Shown: positions 49,809 through 58,039, counted from the stretch's first letter. The stretch: DNA of 60,671 nt from JBBDWR01 sp040902745 (GCA_040902745.1 JBBDWR010000027.1:1-60671), one strand, 5' to 3'. Notes: a model not told the origin generated them from the letters alone. Translations and numbers: made by a program.

Positions 49809-51134
49809 TCAGGCACTCCCGGGATTCAGCCAGACCGGGCCAGACCGGGCCAGACCGGGGATGAGTTCGCCGTACACCTCGAGCACCGCGTCCGACGTGG
49901 CGTCCCAGGAGAATCGGTGCGATTGCCGAACCCCCCGAGCTCCCATCGCCCGCCGGGTGTCCTCGTCGGCCAACAGCGCCAGCAATCGATCCGCGTGGTC
50001 GGCGGGATCGTGACCCCCGACGAGGTAGCCGGTCCTGCCGTCCTCGACGACGTAGCGCAGACCTCCCACGGCAGCTGCGACGACGGGTGCTCCACACGCC
50101 TGTGCCTCGAGCGCGACGAGGCCGAACGACTCCGATCGCGATGGGACGAGCACCGCGTCAGCGGCCGCGTAGAAGTCGGCGAGACGCCGTTGCGGCTGGG
50201 GCGGGAAGAACATCACGCGCTCCCCCACCCCGAGCGCGGAGGCGAGGTCGAGCAGACGCGCCACATCGGCGCCGTGCTCGGTCCCGCCGCTGGGTCCCCC
50301 AACGACGGCCAGGACCACGTTGTGTGTCCGTTCGGGATCTCGAGCGACCGCCTCGGCAAGCGTTCGGATCGCGATGTCGGGGCCCTTGTGGGTTTGCAAT
50401 CTGCCGACGAACAGCACGAGCCGAAGATCGGTGAGGTGCAATCGGAGCTTCGCTGCGTCAGGATCGCGCGGGCCGAACAGGGCGTGGTCCACACCGGGAG
50501 GAACAACGCGGATCGCGCGGGCGTTTGCCTCGTACAGACCGACGAGGTGCGCGGCCTCCGCAGGCGTCGGAGCGAGGATGCGGTCCGACGCCTCGATCAC
50601 CTTGGTCTCACCCGACAGTCGTGCCGGCGACTCGGCGGGTTCACCGCGCGCGAGCGAGTAGTTCTTGACCTTGCCGAGGGTGTGGAACGAGGAGACGAGC
50701 GGAACATCCCAGATGTCCTTCGCGCTGCGTCCGACCCAGCCCGAGAGCCAGTAGTGACTGTGAACGACGTCGTAGCGGATCCGTTCGCGGCGCGCCCGTT
50801 CGAGCACACTCCCCAAGAATTCGGGAAGGAACCGGGGCAGCGTTCGCTTGGGTACCGGGGTCGACGGTCCCGCAGACACGCGTACCAGGCGAGCCCCCGG
50901 CGCGATCAGTTCCTCGGCCGGCTCCTCACGCCCGCGCGAGCGCGTGAACACGTCAACTGCGACCCCGCGCTCGGCGAGCCGTTCGGCGACTTCGCGGATG
51001 TAGACGTTCATCCCGCCGGAGTCCCCGGTTCCCGGCTGATCGGTGGGAGACGTGTGCACGCTCATGACCGCGACCCGGGGCTCGCGCCCCGAACGGCCCG
51101 CGGTCGTGCTGTCGACGGTCGTTGCCACGCACAC
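49809..51134 (-). CDS. mshA: MshA-like glycosyltransferase (D-inositol-3-phosphate type)
   Basis: This 441-residue GT4-family glycosyltransferase has GDSGGMNVYIREVAERLAE, a strong mark of MshA, followed by YDVVHSHYWLSGWVG, APTPAEAAHLV, VPPGVDHALF, LFVGRLQTHKGPDI and ESFGLVALEAQACGAPVVA. MshA starts mycothiol synthesis by transferring N-acetylglucosamine to inositol-3-phosphate. The C-terminal codons include a 10-bp tandem repeat. GTG 51134 begins the gene (GTG 51128 is possible). It is not next to other msh genes here. Confidence 0.86.
   Translation of the reverse strand: MCVATTVDSTTAGRSGREPRVAVMSVHTSPTDQPGTGDSGGMNVYIREVAERLAERGVAVDVFTRSRGREEPAEELIAPGARLVRVSAGPSTPVPKRTLPRFLPEFLGSVLERARRERIRYDVVHSHYWLSGWVGRSAKDIWDVPLVSSFHTLGKVKNYSLARGEPAESPARLSGETKVIEASDRILAPTPAEAAHLVGLYEANARAIRVVPPGVDHALFGPRDPDAAKLRLHLTDLRLVLFVGRLQTHKGPDIAIRTLAEAVARDPERTHNVVLAVVGGPSGGTEHGADVARLLDLASALGVGERVMFFPPQPQRRLADFYAAADAVLVPSRSESFGLVALEAQACGAPVVAAAVGGLRYVVEDGRTGYLVGGHDPADHADRLLALLADEDTRRAMGARGVRQSHRFSWDATSDAVLEVYGELIPGLARSGPVWLNPGSA
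49829..49860. repeat. 10-bp tandem repeat GCCAGACCGG x3 within the mshA 3' end
   Basis: Three copies of a 10-bp unit lie back to back, encoding the last dozen or so codons of mshA. Ten is not a multiple of three, so copy-number change would alter the C-terminal frame. Confidence 0.85.
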
Positions 51135-51187
51135 GATGGTACTCGCGAGCCGTCGTTACGGAGGGGACTGCGGCGGCGCGTGGAACC

Positions 51188-51949
51188 TCAGACGTGCGCG
51201 TGACTTCGAGCCTGCAGGACGAGGTCCTCGTCCTCCATCAGGATCAAGAACTCCTCCACCACGTCCGGATCGAATTGCGTCCCGGCGCCACCGCGGATCT
51301 CGGTGAGAGCGCGCTCGACGTCGAGCGCACCTCGGTACGGTCGATCGGTGGTCATCGCATCGAACGAATCCGCGACCGAGAAGATGCGGGCCGCGAGCGG
51401 GATCTGCTCGCCCTTGAGGCCCTCCGGGTAGCCGCCCCCGTCGACCCGCTCGTGGTGATGGCGGATCACCTGCACCGCGCCCGACAGGAACCGGATCGGC
51501 TCGACGATCGACGCGCCGATCATCGGGTGCGACCTCATCACGCCCCACTCGTCGTCGTCCAGCGGCCCCGCCTTGCACAGGATGTGTTCGGGGATCCCGA
51601 CCTTGCCGATGTCGTGCAGGAAGAACCCGTGGGCCAGCTCCGGTTTCGCGGCCAGCTCAGGGTCGATCCGCTCGGCGAGCGCCACGCCGTACTTGGTCGT
51701 TCGATCGAGGTGGCCGCGGGTGGTCTCGTCCTTGGCCTCGACGACCTGTGCGAGGGAGGTCATCGTCGCCAGATAGGTGTCTTCCAAACTGCCGAGCGCC
51801 CGCTCGAGGTCTCGGCTGCGCTGTCGCTCGAGCGCATACAGCTCACCGAGCTCGCGCGCGAACACGACGAGCTGAGCGTGCAGGGCAGGGGTTTCCGGGT
51901 CGCTCGGAGAGGCAACCGCGGAGCCCGTGTGGGGAATGGAAAGTGTCAT
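51188..51949 (-). CDS. HD-GYP domain protein, probable c-di-GMP phosphodiesterase
   Basis: The 253-residue protein has a short coiled N-terminus and an HD-GYP domain: the metal motif FFLHDIGKVGIPEHIL, MRSHPMIGASIV, VIRHHHERVDGGGYPEGLKG (GYP variant complete) and VADSFDAMTTDRPYR. No receiver or membrane domain is present. HD-GYP enzymes cleave c-di-GMP to pGpG or GMP. It could oppose the GGDEF protein encoded at 45825-47339. Its product is also close to an RsiG-like effector gene downstream in the window. Confidence 0.92.
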   Translation of the reverse strand: MTLSIPHTGSAVASPSDPETPALHAQLVVFARELGELYALERQRSRDLERALGSLEDTYLATMTSLAQVVEAKDETTRGHLDRTTKYGVALAERIDPELAAKPELAHGFFLHDIGKVGIPEHILCKAGPLDDDEWGVMRSHPMIGASIVEPIRFLSGAVQVIRHHHERVDGGGYPEGLKGEQIPLAARIFSVADSFDAMTTDRPYRGALDVERALTEIRGGAGTQFDPDVVEEFLILMEDEDLVLQARSHAHV

Positions 51950-51971
51950 CAGTTAGCGGCCGAGAACCTAT

Positions 51972-51986
51972 ACCGCCGGAGGCGGT
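51972..51986. repeat. Short palindrome ACCGCC-GGA-GGCGGT upstream of the HD-GYP gene
   Basis: This perfect 6-bp inverted repeat with a 3-base spacer lies 23-37 bp upstream of the HD-GYP start, next to a TATAGG-like element on the minus strand. It may be an operator or a leader hairpin. Confidence 0.4.
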
Positions 51987-52126
51987 TTCTGGTGGAAGTC
52001 TCGCGGAATCTTAAGCCTTCGGACATCCGCCCTCCGTTGCAATTGTGCATCGGTCGCTGTCTGCGACCCCCGTCGGATGCCCCCACGAACGTATCCCCCA
52101 CCCGGCCCATGCCACCCGGGCCACGG

Positions 52127-52170
52127 TCAACGTCGCAGCTACGTTCAACGTCGCAGCCAGGTCAACGCAG
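52127..52170. repeat. 18-bp-period direct repeats containing TCAACGTCGCAGC
   Basis: TCAACGTCGCAGC occurs at 52127-52139 and 52145-52157, with a shortened third copy GTCAACGCAG at 52161-52170. They lie in the 247-bp gap between the HD-GYP start and the RsiG-like gene stop. Such spaced repeats may bind a regulator; no consensus is recognised. Confidence 0.7.
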
Positions 52171-52196
52171 GAGGTACGGTCGTCGGTCGCCCACGC

Positions 52197-52730
52197 CTAG
52201 CTGAGAGCGAGCGACGGGTCGTCTCGATACCGGCGCTTGAGCTCCTCCTGGAGCCGGTCGAGCACGGTGATCACGTCCGAGCGATCGGACGACACGTCCT
52301 GTTCGGCGTCGAGGAGGACCTGGACGGCCGTGTCGAGTTCGGCGCCGTCCTGGGACGAGGGATCGGACACACCCGCGTCCGCCCAGAGACGCTCGATGCG
52401 TCGCCGTGCGAGGGTGAGTTCCTCGTCGGGCACGCCCACCTGCACGGCCGCGCCCCGCGAGGTCACCGGGTGCTCATCGCCTCCGAGCACGTCCGCGAGC
52501 CGGTCGACGAGCGGCTTGCCGTCCTCGGGCTCACCTCGCCGCTGGACCTCGGCCTTGAGGATCTCCGCCCGACCCTGCAGCAGCCTGCGCAACAGCGAGA
52601 GGTACTCGAGCTCGAGCCGGCAGTCGTCCCGTCGGTCGCGCAGATCCTCGAGCGACAGGTCGGCCAGGCCCTCGACGAACGACCCCTCCCGGATCCGGTC
52701 GATGCGTCGGTTGCCGGCTGACTCGCTCAC
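52197..52730 (-). CDS. RsiG-like protein (c-di-GMP-binding anti-sigma type)
   Basis: This 177-residue, mainly helical protein contains LADLSLEDLRDRRDDCRLEL followed by EYLSLLRRLLQGRAEILKAE, which closely follows the RsiG family. RsiG uses an E(X3)S(X2)R(X3)Q(X3)D motif to bind c-di-GMP. Here Ser45, Arg48, Gln52 and an acidic Glu56 are spaced as expected; the first Glu is shifted by one (Glu40 or Glu42). In Streptomyces RsiG holds the sigma factor WhiG; no whiG is present in this window. GTG 52730 begins the gene. Confidence 0.72.
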   Translation of the reverse strand: MSESAGNRRIDRIREGSFVEGLADLSLEDLRDRRDDCRLELEYLSLLRRLLQGRAEILKAEVQRRGEPEDGKPLVDRLADVLGGDEHPVTSRGAAVQVGVPDEELTLARRRIERLWADAGVSDPSSQDGAELDTAVQVLLDAEQDVSSDRSDVITVLDRLQEELKRRYRDDPSLALS

Positions 52731-52808
52731 GTGGACTCCGTTCGATCGTGTGGTGCGGGCGGCGCAGCCGATGCCGTCGGCGAGCCGAAGCGCAATCCTA
52801 GCGGGTCC

Positions 52809-53870
52809 TCAGCAGGCCGCGACAAGCATCGAGTACGGGTTGACCGCAGCCCCCCCCGCGCCTCCGGGGTGGTATTCGAAGTGCAGGTGGTTGATGTCAC
52901 CCGCGTTGCCGGTGCTGCCGACGTAGCCGATGACCGTGCCGGCCGAGACGTGTCCGCCTTGTGCATAGCCGGACAGGTGCGCGTAATACGTCCAGCCACC
53001 GCCGTCGTGCGTCAGGCCGACCGTCAGGCCACCGAGGGAGTTGCTGCTCTGGCTCGCCGTGCCGTCGTGCACCGCGACGACGGGCGTGCCGGACGGAGCG
53101 AGAAGGTCCTGCCCCTCATGGGTCCGGCCGCCCGAACGAGGCGCACCGAAGGTGTCCGTGAACGACGCCCCACCCTGCACGGGACACGCTTGGATCGCGC
53201 CACTGCCGCTCGGGGTACTCCCGCCGGTGGACGGGGCCGGGGCCGACGTTTCCTCGGCGGCTTGTGCGGCCCTTCGTGCCGCCGCCCGTTCGGCCGCCAG
53301 CTCGTCCTCGAGCTCTTCCTTCAACGCCTGCAGGTCGTCGATCTCCGCGGAGAGCGCGTCCCGCTGTCGGTCGAGCTCGGCCTGCTGTGCGGCGAGCTGC
53401 ACTCGCAGATCCTGTAGGTGAGCCTCCTGCCGCTCGAGTTCCACCCGTTGGATCTCGGCGGCCGCCGCGAGGTCGCCATCCTGCTCGACGAAGTTGCCGA
53501 CGAACTCGAGGCGATCGGAGAACTCGCTGAAGTCCTCGGAAGAAAGCAGCACGCCCAGGTCGCCGGCGCCTCCTCCGCTCTTGAAGGCTTCGATCGCGCG
53601 CCCCTCGAGGCGTCCCTGGATCGAGACCAGCTCCTCGGACACGCGATCGGCGGCCAGTTGGGTCGTCGCGATCTCGTCTTGCGTGCGAGCGAGGGCAGCC
53701 TGCGCCTCGCTCCACCGAGCGGCGACGTCCTGCAGTTGCGCGTCGGCCGCTTCGAGGCGCGCTCGTGCCGCACCGAGTTCTGCCTCGGTATCGGCCGAGG
53801 CGGGCGCGGCGATGGCCGCGCCGGAAACGATGAGGAGTGCGAGGAAGGAGCGAGTGAAGGCCCTCTTCAC
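52809..53870 (-). CDS. Secreted M23-family peptidase with coiled coil
   Basis: This 353-residue exported protein has a signal peptide (about 1-27), a long coiled coil (about 28-210) rich in Ala, Glu and Gln, a Thr/Ser/Gly-rich linker, and a LytM/M23 domain with zinc-ligand segments GGRTHEGQDLLAP (His, Asp) and INHLHFEYHP (HxH) plus YYAHLSGY. The layout matches EnvC/NlpD-type and RipA-associated hydrolases or activators acting on peptidoglycan. Start is GTG, with GGAGG about 12 bp upstream. Confidence 0.9.
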   Translation of the reverse strand: MKRAFTRSFLALLIVSGAAIAAPASADTEAELGAARARLEAADAQLQDVAARWSEAQAALARTQDEIATTQLAADRVSEELVSIQGRLEGRAIEAFKSGGGAGDLGVLLSSEDFSEFSDRLEFVGNFVEQDGDLAAAAEIQRVELERQEAHLQDLRVQLAAQQAELDRQRDALSAEIDDLQALKEELEDELAAERAAARRAAQAAEETSAPAPSTGGSTPSGSGAIQACPVQGGASFTDTFGAPRSGGRTHEGQDLLAPSGTPVVAVHDGTASQSSNSLGGLTVGLTHDGGGWTYYAHLSGYAQGGHVSAGTVIGYVGSTGNAGDINHLHFEYHPGGAGGAAVNPYSMLVAAC

Positions 53871-54006
53871 GGTCGTCGTTGCCTCCTGGTCGAGGAACGG
53901 CCGGTTGCTCGTGCGGCCGTATCTGGGCTTCGACCGAGGCTACCAAGCGGCTCGACGAACCGGCAAACCACCGTCCACCAGGCACGACGGGTGTGACGGT
54001 CCGGTG

Positions 54007-54489
54007 TCATCCGGGTGGCGGACGGCCCTCGATCTCGTCGCGGAGCGCGGCCAGTTGTTCCACGTGGAGCAGATCCTTGGTGCGAGCGGAGGCGCGCTTC
54101 ATCCGGATAAGGTCGTAAACCGACGCGACCTTGACGACCACACCGTTCCCAAGGTCCATGTCATCCGCGGCCTCGACGAGATCGCCGAACCCGTTCGTAC
54201 CCGATGGGGTCCCGAGAACATCGAGCGCTCCTGCGTCGGTGACGAACGTGAAGGAATCCCCGTTCCGAAGGGTCGTTGGGTCGAGCAAGAGCGGGACGCT
54301 CTCCTCGACTCCACGCAGCGTGGCGTGCAGTTCGGTCAGCGCGGCGGCGAGCTTGATGAGGTTCTCGTCGTCGCGCGCACAACAGACATCGAGGTCTTTC
54401 GTGAGGATCCCGGTCCCACGCACCGACCCGGCGTAGCCACCGATGAGCACGAAGCGCACACCATGGCGCAACAGAGTCGATAGCCCCAA
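54007..54489 (-). CDS. Nucleotidyltransferase-like protein (toxin-like partner)
   Basis: This 160-residue protein has an NTase-fold signature: RFVLIGGYAGSVRGTG, then TKDLDVCCARDDENL with the DxD metal motif (Asp-Leu-Asp). It resembles the small nucleotidyltransferases (AbiEii/MNT-like) often encoded next to an HTH protein. The best start is TTG 54489, 21 bp after the upstream HTH stop; no ATG or GTG is better placed. The pair may be a toxin-antitoxin or defence module. Confidence 0.65.
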   Translation of the reverse strand: MGLSTLLRHGVRFVLIGGYAGSVRGTGILTKDLDVCCARDDENLIKLAAALTELHATLRGVEESVPLLLDPTTLRNGDSFTFVTDAGALDVLGTPSGTNGFGDLVEAADDMDLGNGVVVKVASVYDLIRMKRASARTKDLLHVEQLAALRDEIEGRPPPG

Positions 54490-54510
54490 GAACGGATCGA
54501 AAGCGATGGG

Positions 54511-54831
54511 TCAGCCCACCTTTCGTGCCTGCTCGAGGCGTTCGACGACCTCTGCCCCGCGCATCCCCTCGCGCGCGCGCTGCGCCGGAGTGAGCTGCAG
54601 CTGATGCGCGATCAACGTGCGGTCCACACCCTTGCCGGCGCGGTCAACGACCAGCAGCTCCATCCCGCAGGCGTCGACGAGCCGGTCGAGCAGGTCGGCG
54701 CTCGGAGACTCGAGACCGCGTTCGATGCGGGAGATCGTCGGCTGCGGGACTCCGCAGACGCGGGACAGAGCTCGCTGCGAGAGTCCGGCCCGGCGCCGGG
54801 CGGTACGGAGCAGCCGCTGTCCCTTCCTCAT
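54511..54831 (-). CDS. XRE-family HTH protein (antitoxin-like)
   Basis: This 106-residue protein has an N-terminal HTH (LLRTARRRAGLSQRALSRVC followed by GVPQPTISRIERGLESPSADL) and a C-terminal region with VDRTLIAHQLQLTPAQRARE, typical of regulators encoded with nucleotidyltransferases. It probably binds the perfect palindrome upstream of its own start and represses the pair. The ATG at 54831 is 53 bp from the sat stop on the same strand, so a promoter must lie in the short gap. Confidence 0.82.
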   Translation of the reverse strand: MRKGQRLLRTARRRAGLSQRALSRVCGVPQPTISRIERGLESPSADLLDRLVDACGMELLVVDRAGKGVDRTLIAHQLQLTPAQRAREGMRGAEVVERLEQARKVG

Positions 54832-54847
54832 GGGGCGATGATAACAT

Positions 54848-54867
54848 TTCCGTATCGCTATACGGAA
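54848..54867. promoter_or_regulatory. Perfect palindromic operator upstream of the HTH/nucleotidyltransferase pair
   Basis: TTCCGTAT-CGCT-ATACGGAA is a perfect 8-bp inverted repeat with a 4-bp spacer, 17 bp upstream of the HTH ATG. It is AT-richer than its surroundings and overlaps the likely promoter, as expected of an autoregulatory operator. Confidence 0.7.
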
Positions 54868-54885
54868 TCGTATCCCCGTCGAGAG

Positions 54886-56061
54886 CTACGCGTTCTGGTC
54901 GCGCATCGCGGCGATCAGGATGTCGGCTACCTCCGGACGGGAGAACTCCTCCGGGGGGCGCTGCCCCTCGCGGAGCATCTCGCGAACCTTGGTTCCCGAC
55001 AGCGACACGCGATCCTCGTCGCCGTGTGGGCAGGTCTTCGGCGAGCCCATCCCCTCACACCGGTTGCACCAGAAGGAGTGCTCGAAGTTCAACGTGGTGA
55101 TCCCCAGCTCGCCGGGCTCGAACTCCTCGAAGATCTTCTGCGCGTCGTAGGTGCCGTAGTAGCTGCCCACCCCGGCGTGATCGCGACCGACGATGAAGTG
55201 CGTGCACCCGTAGTTCTTGCGGCAGATCGCGTGCCAGATCGCCTCCTTGGGTCCGGCGTAGCGCATCGCGGCCGGGAACACCGAGACCATCGCGCGGTCC
55301 TTCGGGTAGTAGCCCTCGAACAGTGCCTCGTAGCAGCGCATCCGCACATCGGGCGGGACGTCGTCGGCCTTCGTGGCTCCGACGAGAGGATGAACCAGCA
55401 GGCCGTCCACGATCTCGAGCGCGCACTTCTGGATGTACTCGTGGGCCCGGTGGATCGGATTGCGGGTCTGGAACCCGACCACCGTCCGCCAGCCCCGCTC
55501 GTTGAACGCCGCGCGCGTCTGCGCCGGGGTGAGCCGGTACTGCAGGAAATCGCCGTGCGGCGGCAGCGCGATCACGTCGATGTCGCCGGCCAGACAATGG
55601 TCGCCCGCCTCGTGCACGGCCTTGACCCCGGGGTGCTCGAGGTCGGTCGTTCCGTACACGCTCTTGGACTCGAACTCCCGGTCGCGCGTGAACGTGCTCT
55701 GGACGCGGAGCACGGCGAGGGGCCGGCCCCCATCCCCGTCGGTAAGCGCGACGGCGTCGGCCCCGCCGACACGCTTGAGCTCTTCGTCCGACAGCGAGAG
55801 CGTCACCGGGATCGCCCACGGCAGCCCATCGGACAGGTGCATCGACTCGAGCACAGAGCGGTAGTCCGCCTCGTTCTGGAACCCGGTCAGGGGTGAGAGT
55901 GCGCCCACGGCGATCATCTCGAGATCGGCCAGCTCGCGCGGGCTCACGGCGACCTTCGGGAGGTTCTCGGCCTCCGAAGCCAGCTTCTCGGCGTCCGCTC
56001 CCTGCTGCAGGCGGTTCACCAGGGTGCCGCCGTGGGGCGCGATCGGGTCGTTCTCGGTCAT
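54886..56061 (-). CDS. sat: Sulfate adenylyltransferase (ATP sulfurylase)
   Basis: This 391-residue single-chain ATP sulfurylase makes adenosine phosphosulfate from sulfate and ATP. Motifs: VVGFQTRNPIHRAHEY (QxRNPxHxxHE), LVHPLVGATKADDVP, PKEAIWHAICRKNYGCTHFI and VGRDHAGVG. A CNRCEGMGSPKTCPH segment suggests a zinc site. It is the dissimilatory/Sat type, not CysDN. It is divergent from cysH across 174 bp, so it probably supplies CysH with APS. ATG 56061 is preferred. Confidence 0.94.
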   Translation of the reverse strand: MTENDPIAPHGGTLVNRLQQGADAEKLASEAENLPKVAVSPRELADLEMIAVGALSPLTGFQNEADYRSVLESMHLSDGLPWAIPVTLSLSDEELKRVGGADAVALTDGDGGRPLAVLRVQSTFTRDREFESKSVYGTTDLEHPGVKAVHEAGDHCLAGDIDVIALPPHGDFLQYRLTPAQTRAAFNERGWRTVVGFQTRNPIHRAHEYIQKCALEIVDGLLVHPLVGATKADDVPPDVRMRCYEALFEGYYPKDRAMVSVFPAAMRYAGPKEAIWHAICRKNYGCTHFIVGRDHAGVGSYYGTYDAQKIFEEFEPGELGITTLNFEHSFWCNRCEGMGSPKTCPHGDEDRVSLSGTKVREMLREGQRPPEEFSRPEVADILIAAMRDQNA

Positions 56062-56192
56062 AGGGGGGCCTCGCCTTCCTTTGCCGTATTCGGGCGTCTG
56101 CTGTATCCCGGGTCGGAGACCCCGGGGCACAGCCCGGGGCGGTCCACAGCATAGCTGGAGGTCAAAGCCGTCAGCGGGCCTCGGACGACCGG

Positions 56193-56207
56193 GCTATACT
56201 CCGGTCC
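56193..56207 (+). promoter_or_regulatory. Predicted -10 promoter element of cysH
   Basis: GGCTATACTCCGGTC, with TATACT at 56195-56200, lies 36 bp before the cysH ATG. It is identical over 15 bases to the element before the b6f-like operon (19928-19942). Confidence 0.5.
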
Positions 56208-56235
56208 CTTCCCCGGTCAGGTCCGGAGGTCTCGC

Positions 56236-56985
56236 ATGCAGACCCAGCTCTCCCCCGGCGACGTCGCCACTCTCAACGCGCGCTTCGAGACGGCGCACCC
56301 CAGTGAGATCCTTCGCTGGGCGCTCGAGGGATCCGGACTCGAGCGGATCGCGATCGCCTCGGCGTTCCAGGCCGACGGCACGGTGGCGATGCACCTGGCG
56401 ACGGCGATCCGTCCGGACGTTCCGATCCTGTTCCTCGAAACGGGGTTCCAGTTCGCCGAGACGCTCGCGTTCAAGGAGCAGATGGTGCAGCGGCTCGGGC
56501 TCAACGTGATCGATCTCGTCGGACGACACACCGTCGAGCAGCAAGAGCGTGAACACGGGCCTCGCCTGTACGAACGCGATCCCGAGCACTGCTGCGAGAT
56601 GAACAAGGTGCGACCGATGTTCGAGGCGCTTCGCGGACTCGACGCCTGGATCACGGCGTTCCGCCGCGACTCCTCCCCGACGCGCGCGAACGCACCGATC
56701 CTCGATCTCTACGACCTGGAACCCGGCCGGCCGATGCTCAAGATCAACCCGATGGCCACCTGGACGCGGCGCGACGTCTGGCAATACCTAAAGGAGTACG
56801 ACCTGCCGCACAACCCGCTCTACGACCTCGGGTACACATCGATCGGTTGTGCTCCCTGCACCCGGATGCGCAACCCCGGCGAACCCGAACGGGCCGGCCG
56901 CTGGGCCGGCAAGTCGAAGTGGGAGTGCGGGATCCACGACCGGCTCGACCCGCAGGGGCCGGACGCGGACACCGCTCGTTCCTAG
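56236..56985 (+). CDS. cysH: Adenylylsulfate (APS) reductase, CysH family
   Basis: This 249-residue enzyme reduces APS to sulfite with thioredoxin. It has the PAPS/APS reductase fold (FQADGTVAMHLATAIRPDVP, LFLETGFQFAETL) and two Cys pairs for a [4Fe-4S] cluster, CCEMNKVRP and IGCAPCTR. A further redox Cys near the C-terminus is in WECGIH. The extra Cys pairs mark the APS-specific form rather than the PAPS-only form. It partners Sat encoded divergently upstream. Confidence 0.94.
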   Translation: MQTQLSPGDVATLNARFETAHPSEILRWALEGSGLERIAIASAFQADGTVAMHLATAIRPDVPILFLETGFQFAETLAFKEQMVQRLGLNVIDLVGRHTVEQQEREHGPRLYERDPEHCCEMNKVRPMFEALRGLDAWITAFRRDSSPTRANAPILDLYDLEPGRPMLKINPMATWTRRDVWQYLKEYDLPHNPLYDLGYTSIGCAPCTRMRNPGEPERAGRWAGKSKWECGIHDRLDPQGPDADTARS

Positions 56986-57003
56986 GCCGTTCCTAGGCCT
57001 GTA

Positions 57004-57921
57004 CTAGGCGACCACCCACAGCGCATCTCGCGCGAGGGAGATCTCCAAGCGACGCCGGTCCTCCATCAGGTCGCCGTCGACCTGGACGGGGAACGCGTCG
57101 TCGGCGACGATCTCGACCTTTGACGCATCGTGTACGTAGTCGATGTCCTTGCCTTGGACGTGCCGTGCCGAGCCGAGGATCTGCCATCCCACGCGCAGGA
57201 TCCGCCGTACGGGCAGGCGACGACACGACAAGACGTCCAGTCCGGTGTCCAGCGACGCGTCCGGGGTCACGTGCAGACCCTTGTCCCGGAAGTAGGTGTA
57301 CGGATCGGTGCGACCGACCATCACCGACAGCGACGGGAGTTCCTCGCCGTCGTCGATGCGCACGCGCAGATCCGCGGCGCGGCCCGCGTACCCGAGGAGC
57401 AGCTCTCCTGCCACTGCGCGGAACGCTGCGCGCTCGAACCGCGAACGGGTCTTCGGAAACTTGGTGTCGAGCCGCTTCATCGCCGCGGCGTCGACACCCG
57501 CGCCGCAGTTGACGGCGAAGTAACGACCATCGGCGCGACCCAGATGCAGCTGGCGCAGGTCGCCGTCAAGAGCCTTCGCGATCAGCACGCCGGTCGCGTC
57601 GACCGGGTTGGTCGGCAGACCGAGTGCGCGAACGAAGATGTTGGTCGCGCCGCCGGGCAACGCGCCCAGCGCAACCTCGCTGCCGGCCAGGCCGTTGACC
57701 GCTTCGTTGATCGTGCCGTCGCCTGAGAACACGATCAGCAGCTCGATGCCGTCCTCGACCGCCTGGCTGGCGACCTGGGTGGCGTGTCCTCGCTCGACGG
57801 TCTCGATCACTTCGAGCTTGAAGTCCGCGGACAGCGCCTTCTCGATCACCGCGAGCGTCGGCTTGGACACCGTGCGGGCGACGGGGTTCACGAGCAACAA
57901 GACGCGGTGGATGCGCTGCAT
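57004..57921 (-). CDS. Diacylglycerol/lipid kinase-like protein
   Basis: This 305-residue protein belongs to the DagK/YegS/sphingosine-kinase-like family. It begins MQRIHRVLLLVNPVARTVSK (nucleotide-binding loop), has the substrate/ATP motif IVFSGDGTINEAVNGL and LPGGATNIFVRALGLP, and FAVNCGAGVDAAAM. The lipid substrate is unknown. ATG 57921 gives the family start; it is convergent with cysH, whose stop lies 18 bp away. Confidence 0.87.
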   Translation of the reverse strand: MQRIHRVLLLVNPVARTVSKPTLAVIEKALSADFKLEVIETVERGHATQVASQAVEDGIELLIVFSGDGTINEAVNGLAGSEVALGALPGGATNIFVRALGLPTNPVDATGVLIAKALDGDLRQLHLGRADGRYFAVNCGAGVDAAAMKRLDTKFPKTRSRFERAAFRAVAGELLLGYAGRAADLRVRIDDGEELPSLSVMVGRTDPYTYFRDKGLHVTPDASLDTGLDVLSCRRLPVRRILRVGWQILGSARHVQGKDIDYVHDASKVEIVADDAFPVQVDGDLMEDRRRLEISLARDALWVVA

Positions 57922-58039
57922 GGGACCTGCGCCGAGTATGGCAGGGCTCGTCGAACCGTGTGACACGCACCCTGCGGGCAGGCCAAGTCTCCTTCGAACC
58001 CCAAGGCAGTTCTCGTGCTCGTCGGGGTCCTCGGCGCGA

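Noticed and set aside
49584..51203. A 539-codon plus-strand open frame over mshA
   Set aside because: It is opposite the mshA motifs and its first part lies in the hairpin-rich RNA candidate.
53856..53872. GTGAAGGCCCTCTTCAC as a Rex operator
   Set aside because: The spacer is 7 bases, not 4, and it lies within the start of the M23 peptidase coding region.
53871..54006. A c-di-AMP (ydaO) riboswitch upstream of the M23 peptidase
   Set aside because: Such switches often precede actinobacterial cell-wall hydrolases, but the leader is only 136 bp and I cannot match the conserved ydaO core, only a loose TAGCCTCG stretch.
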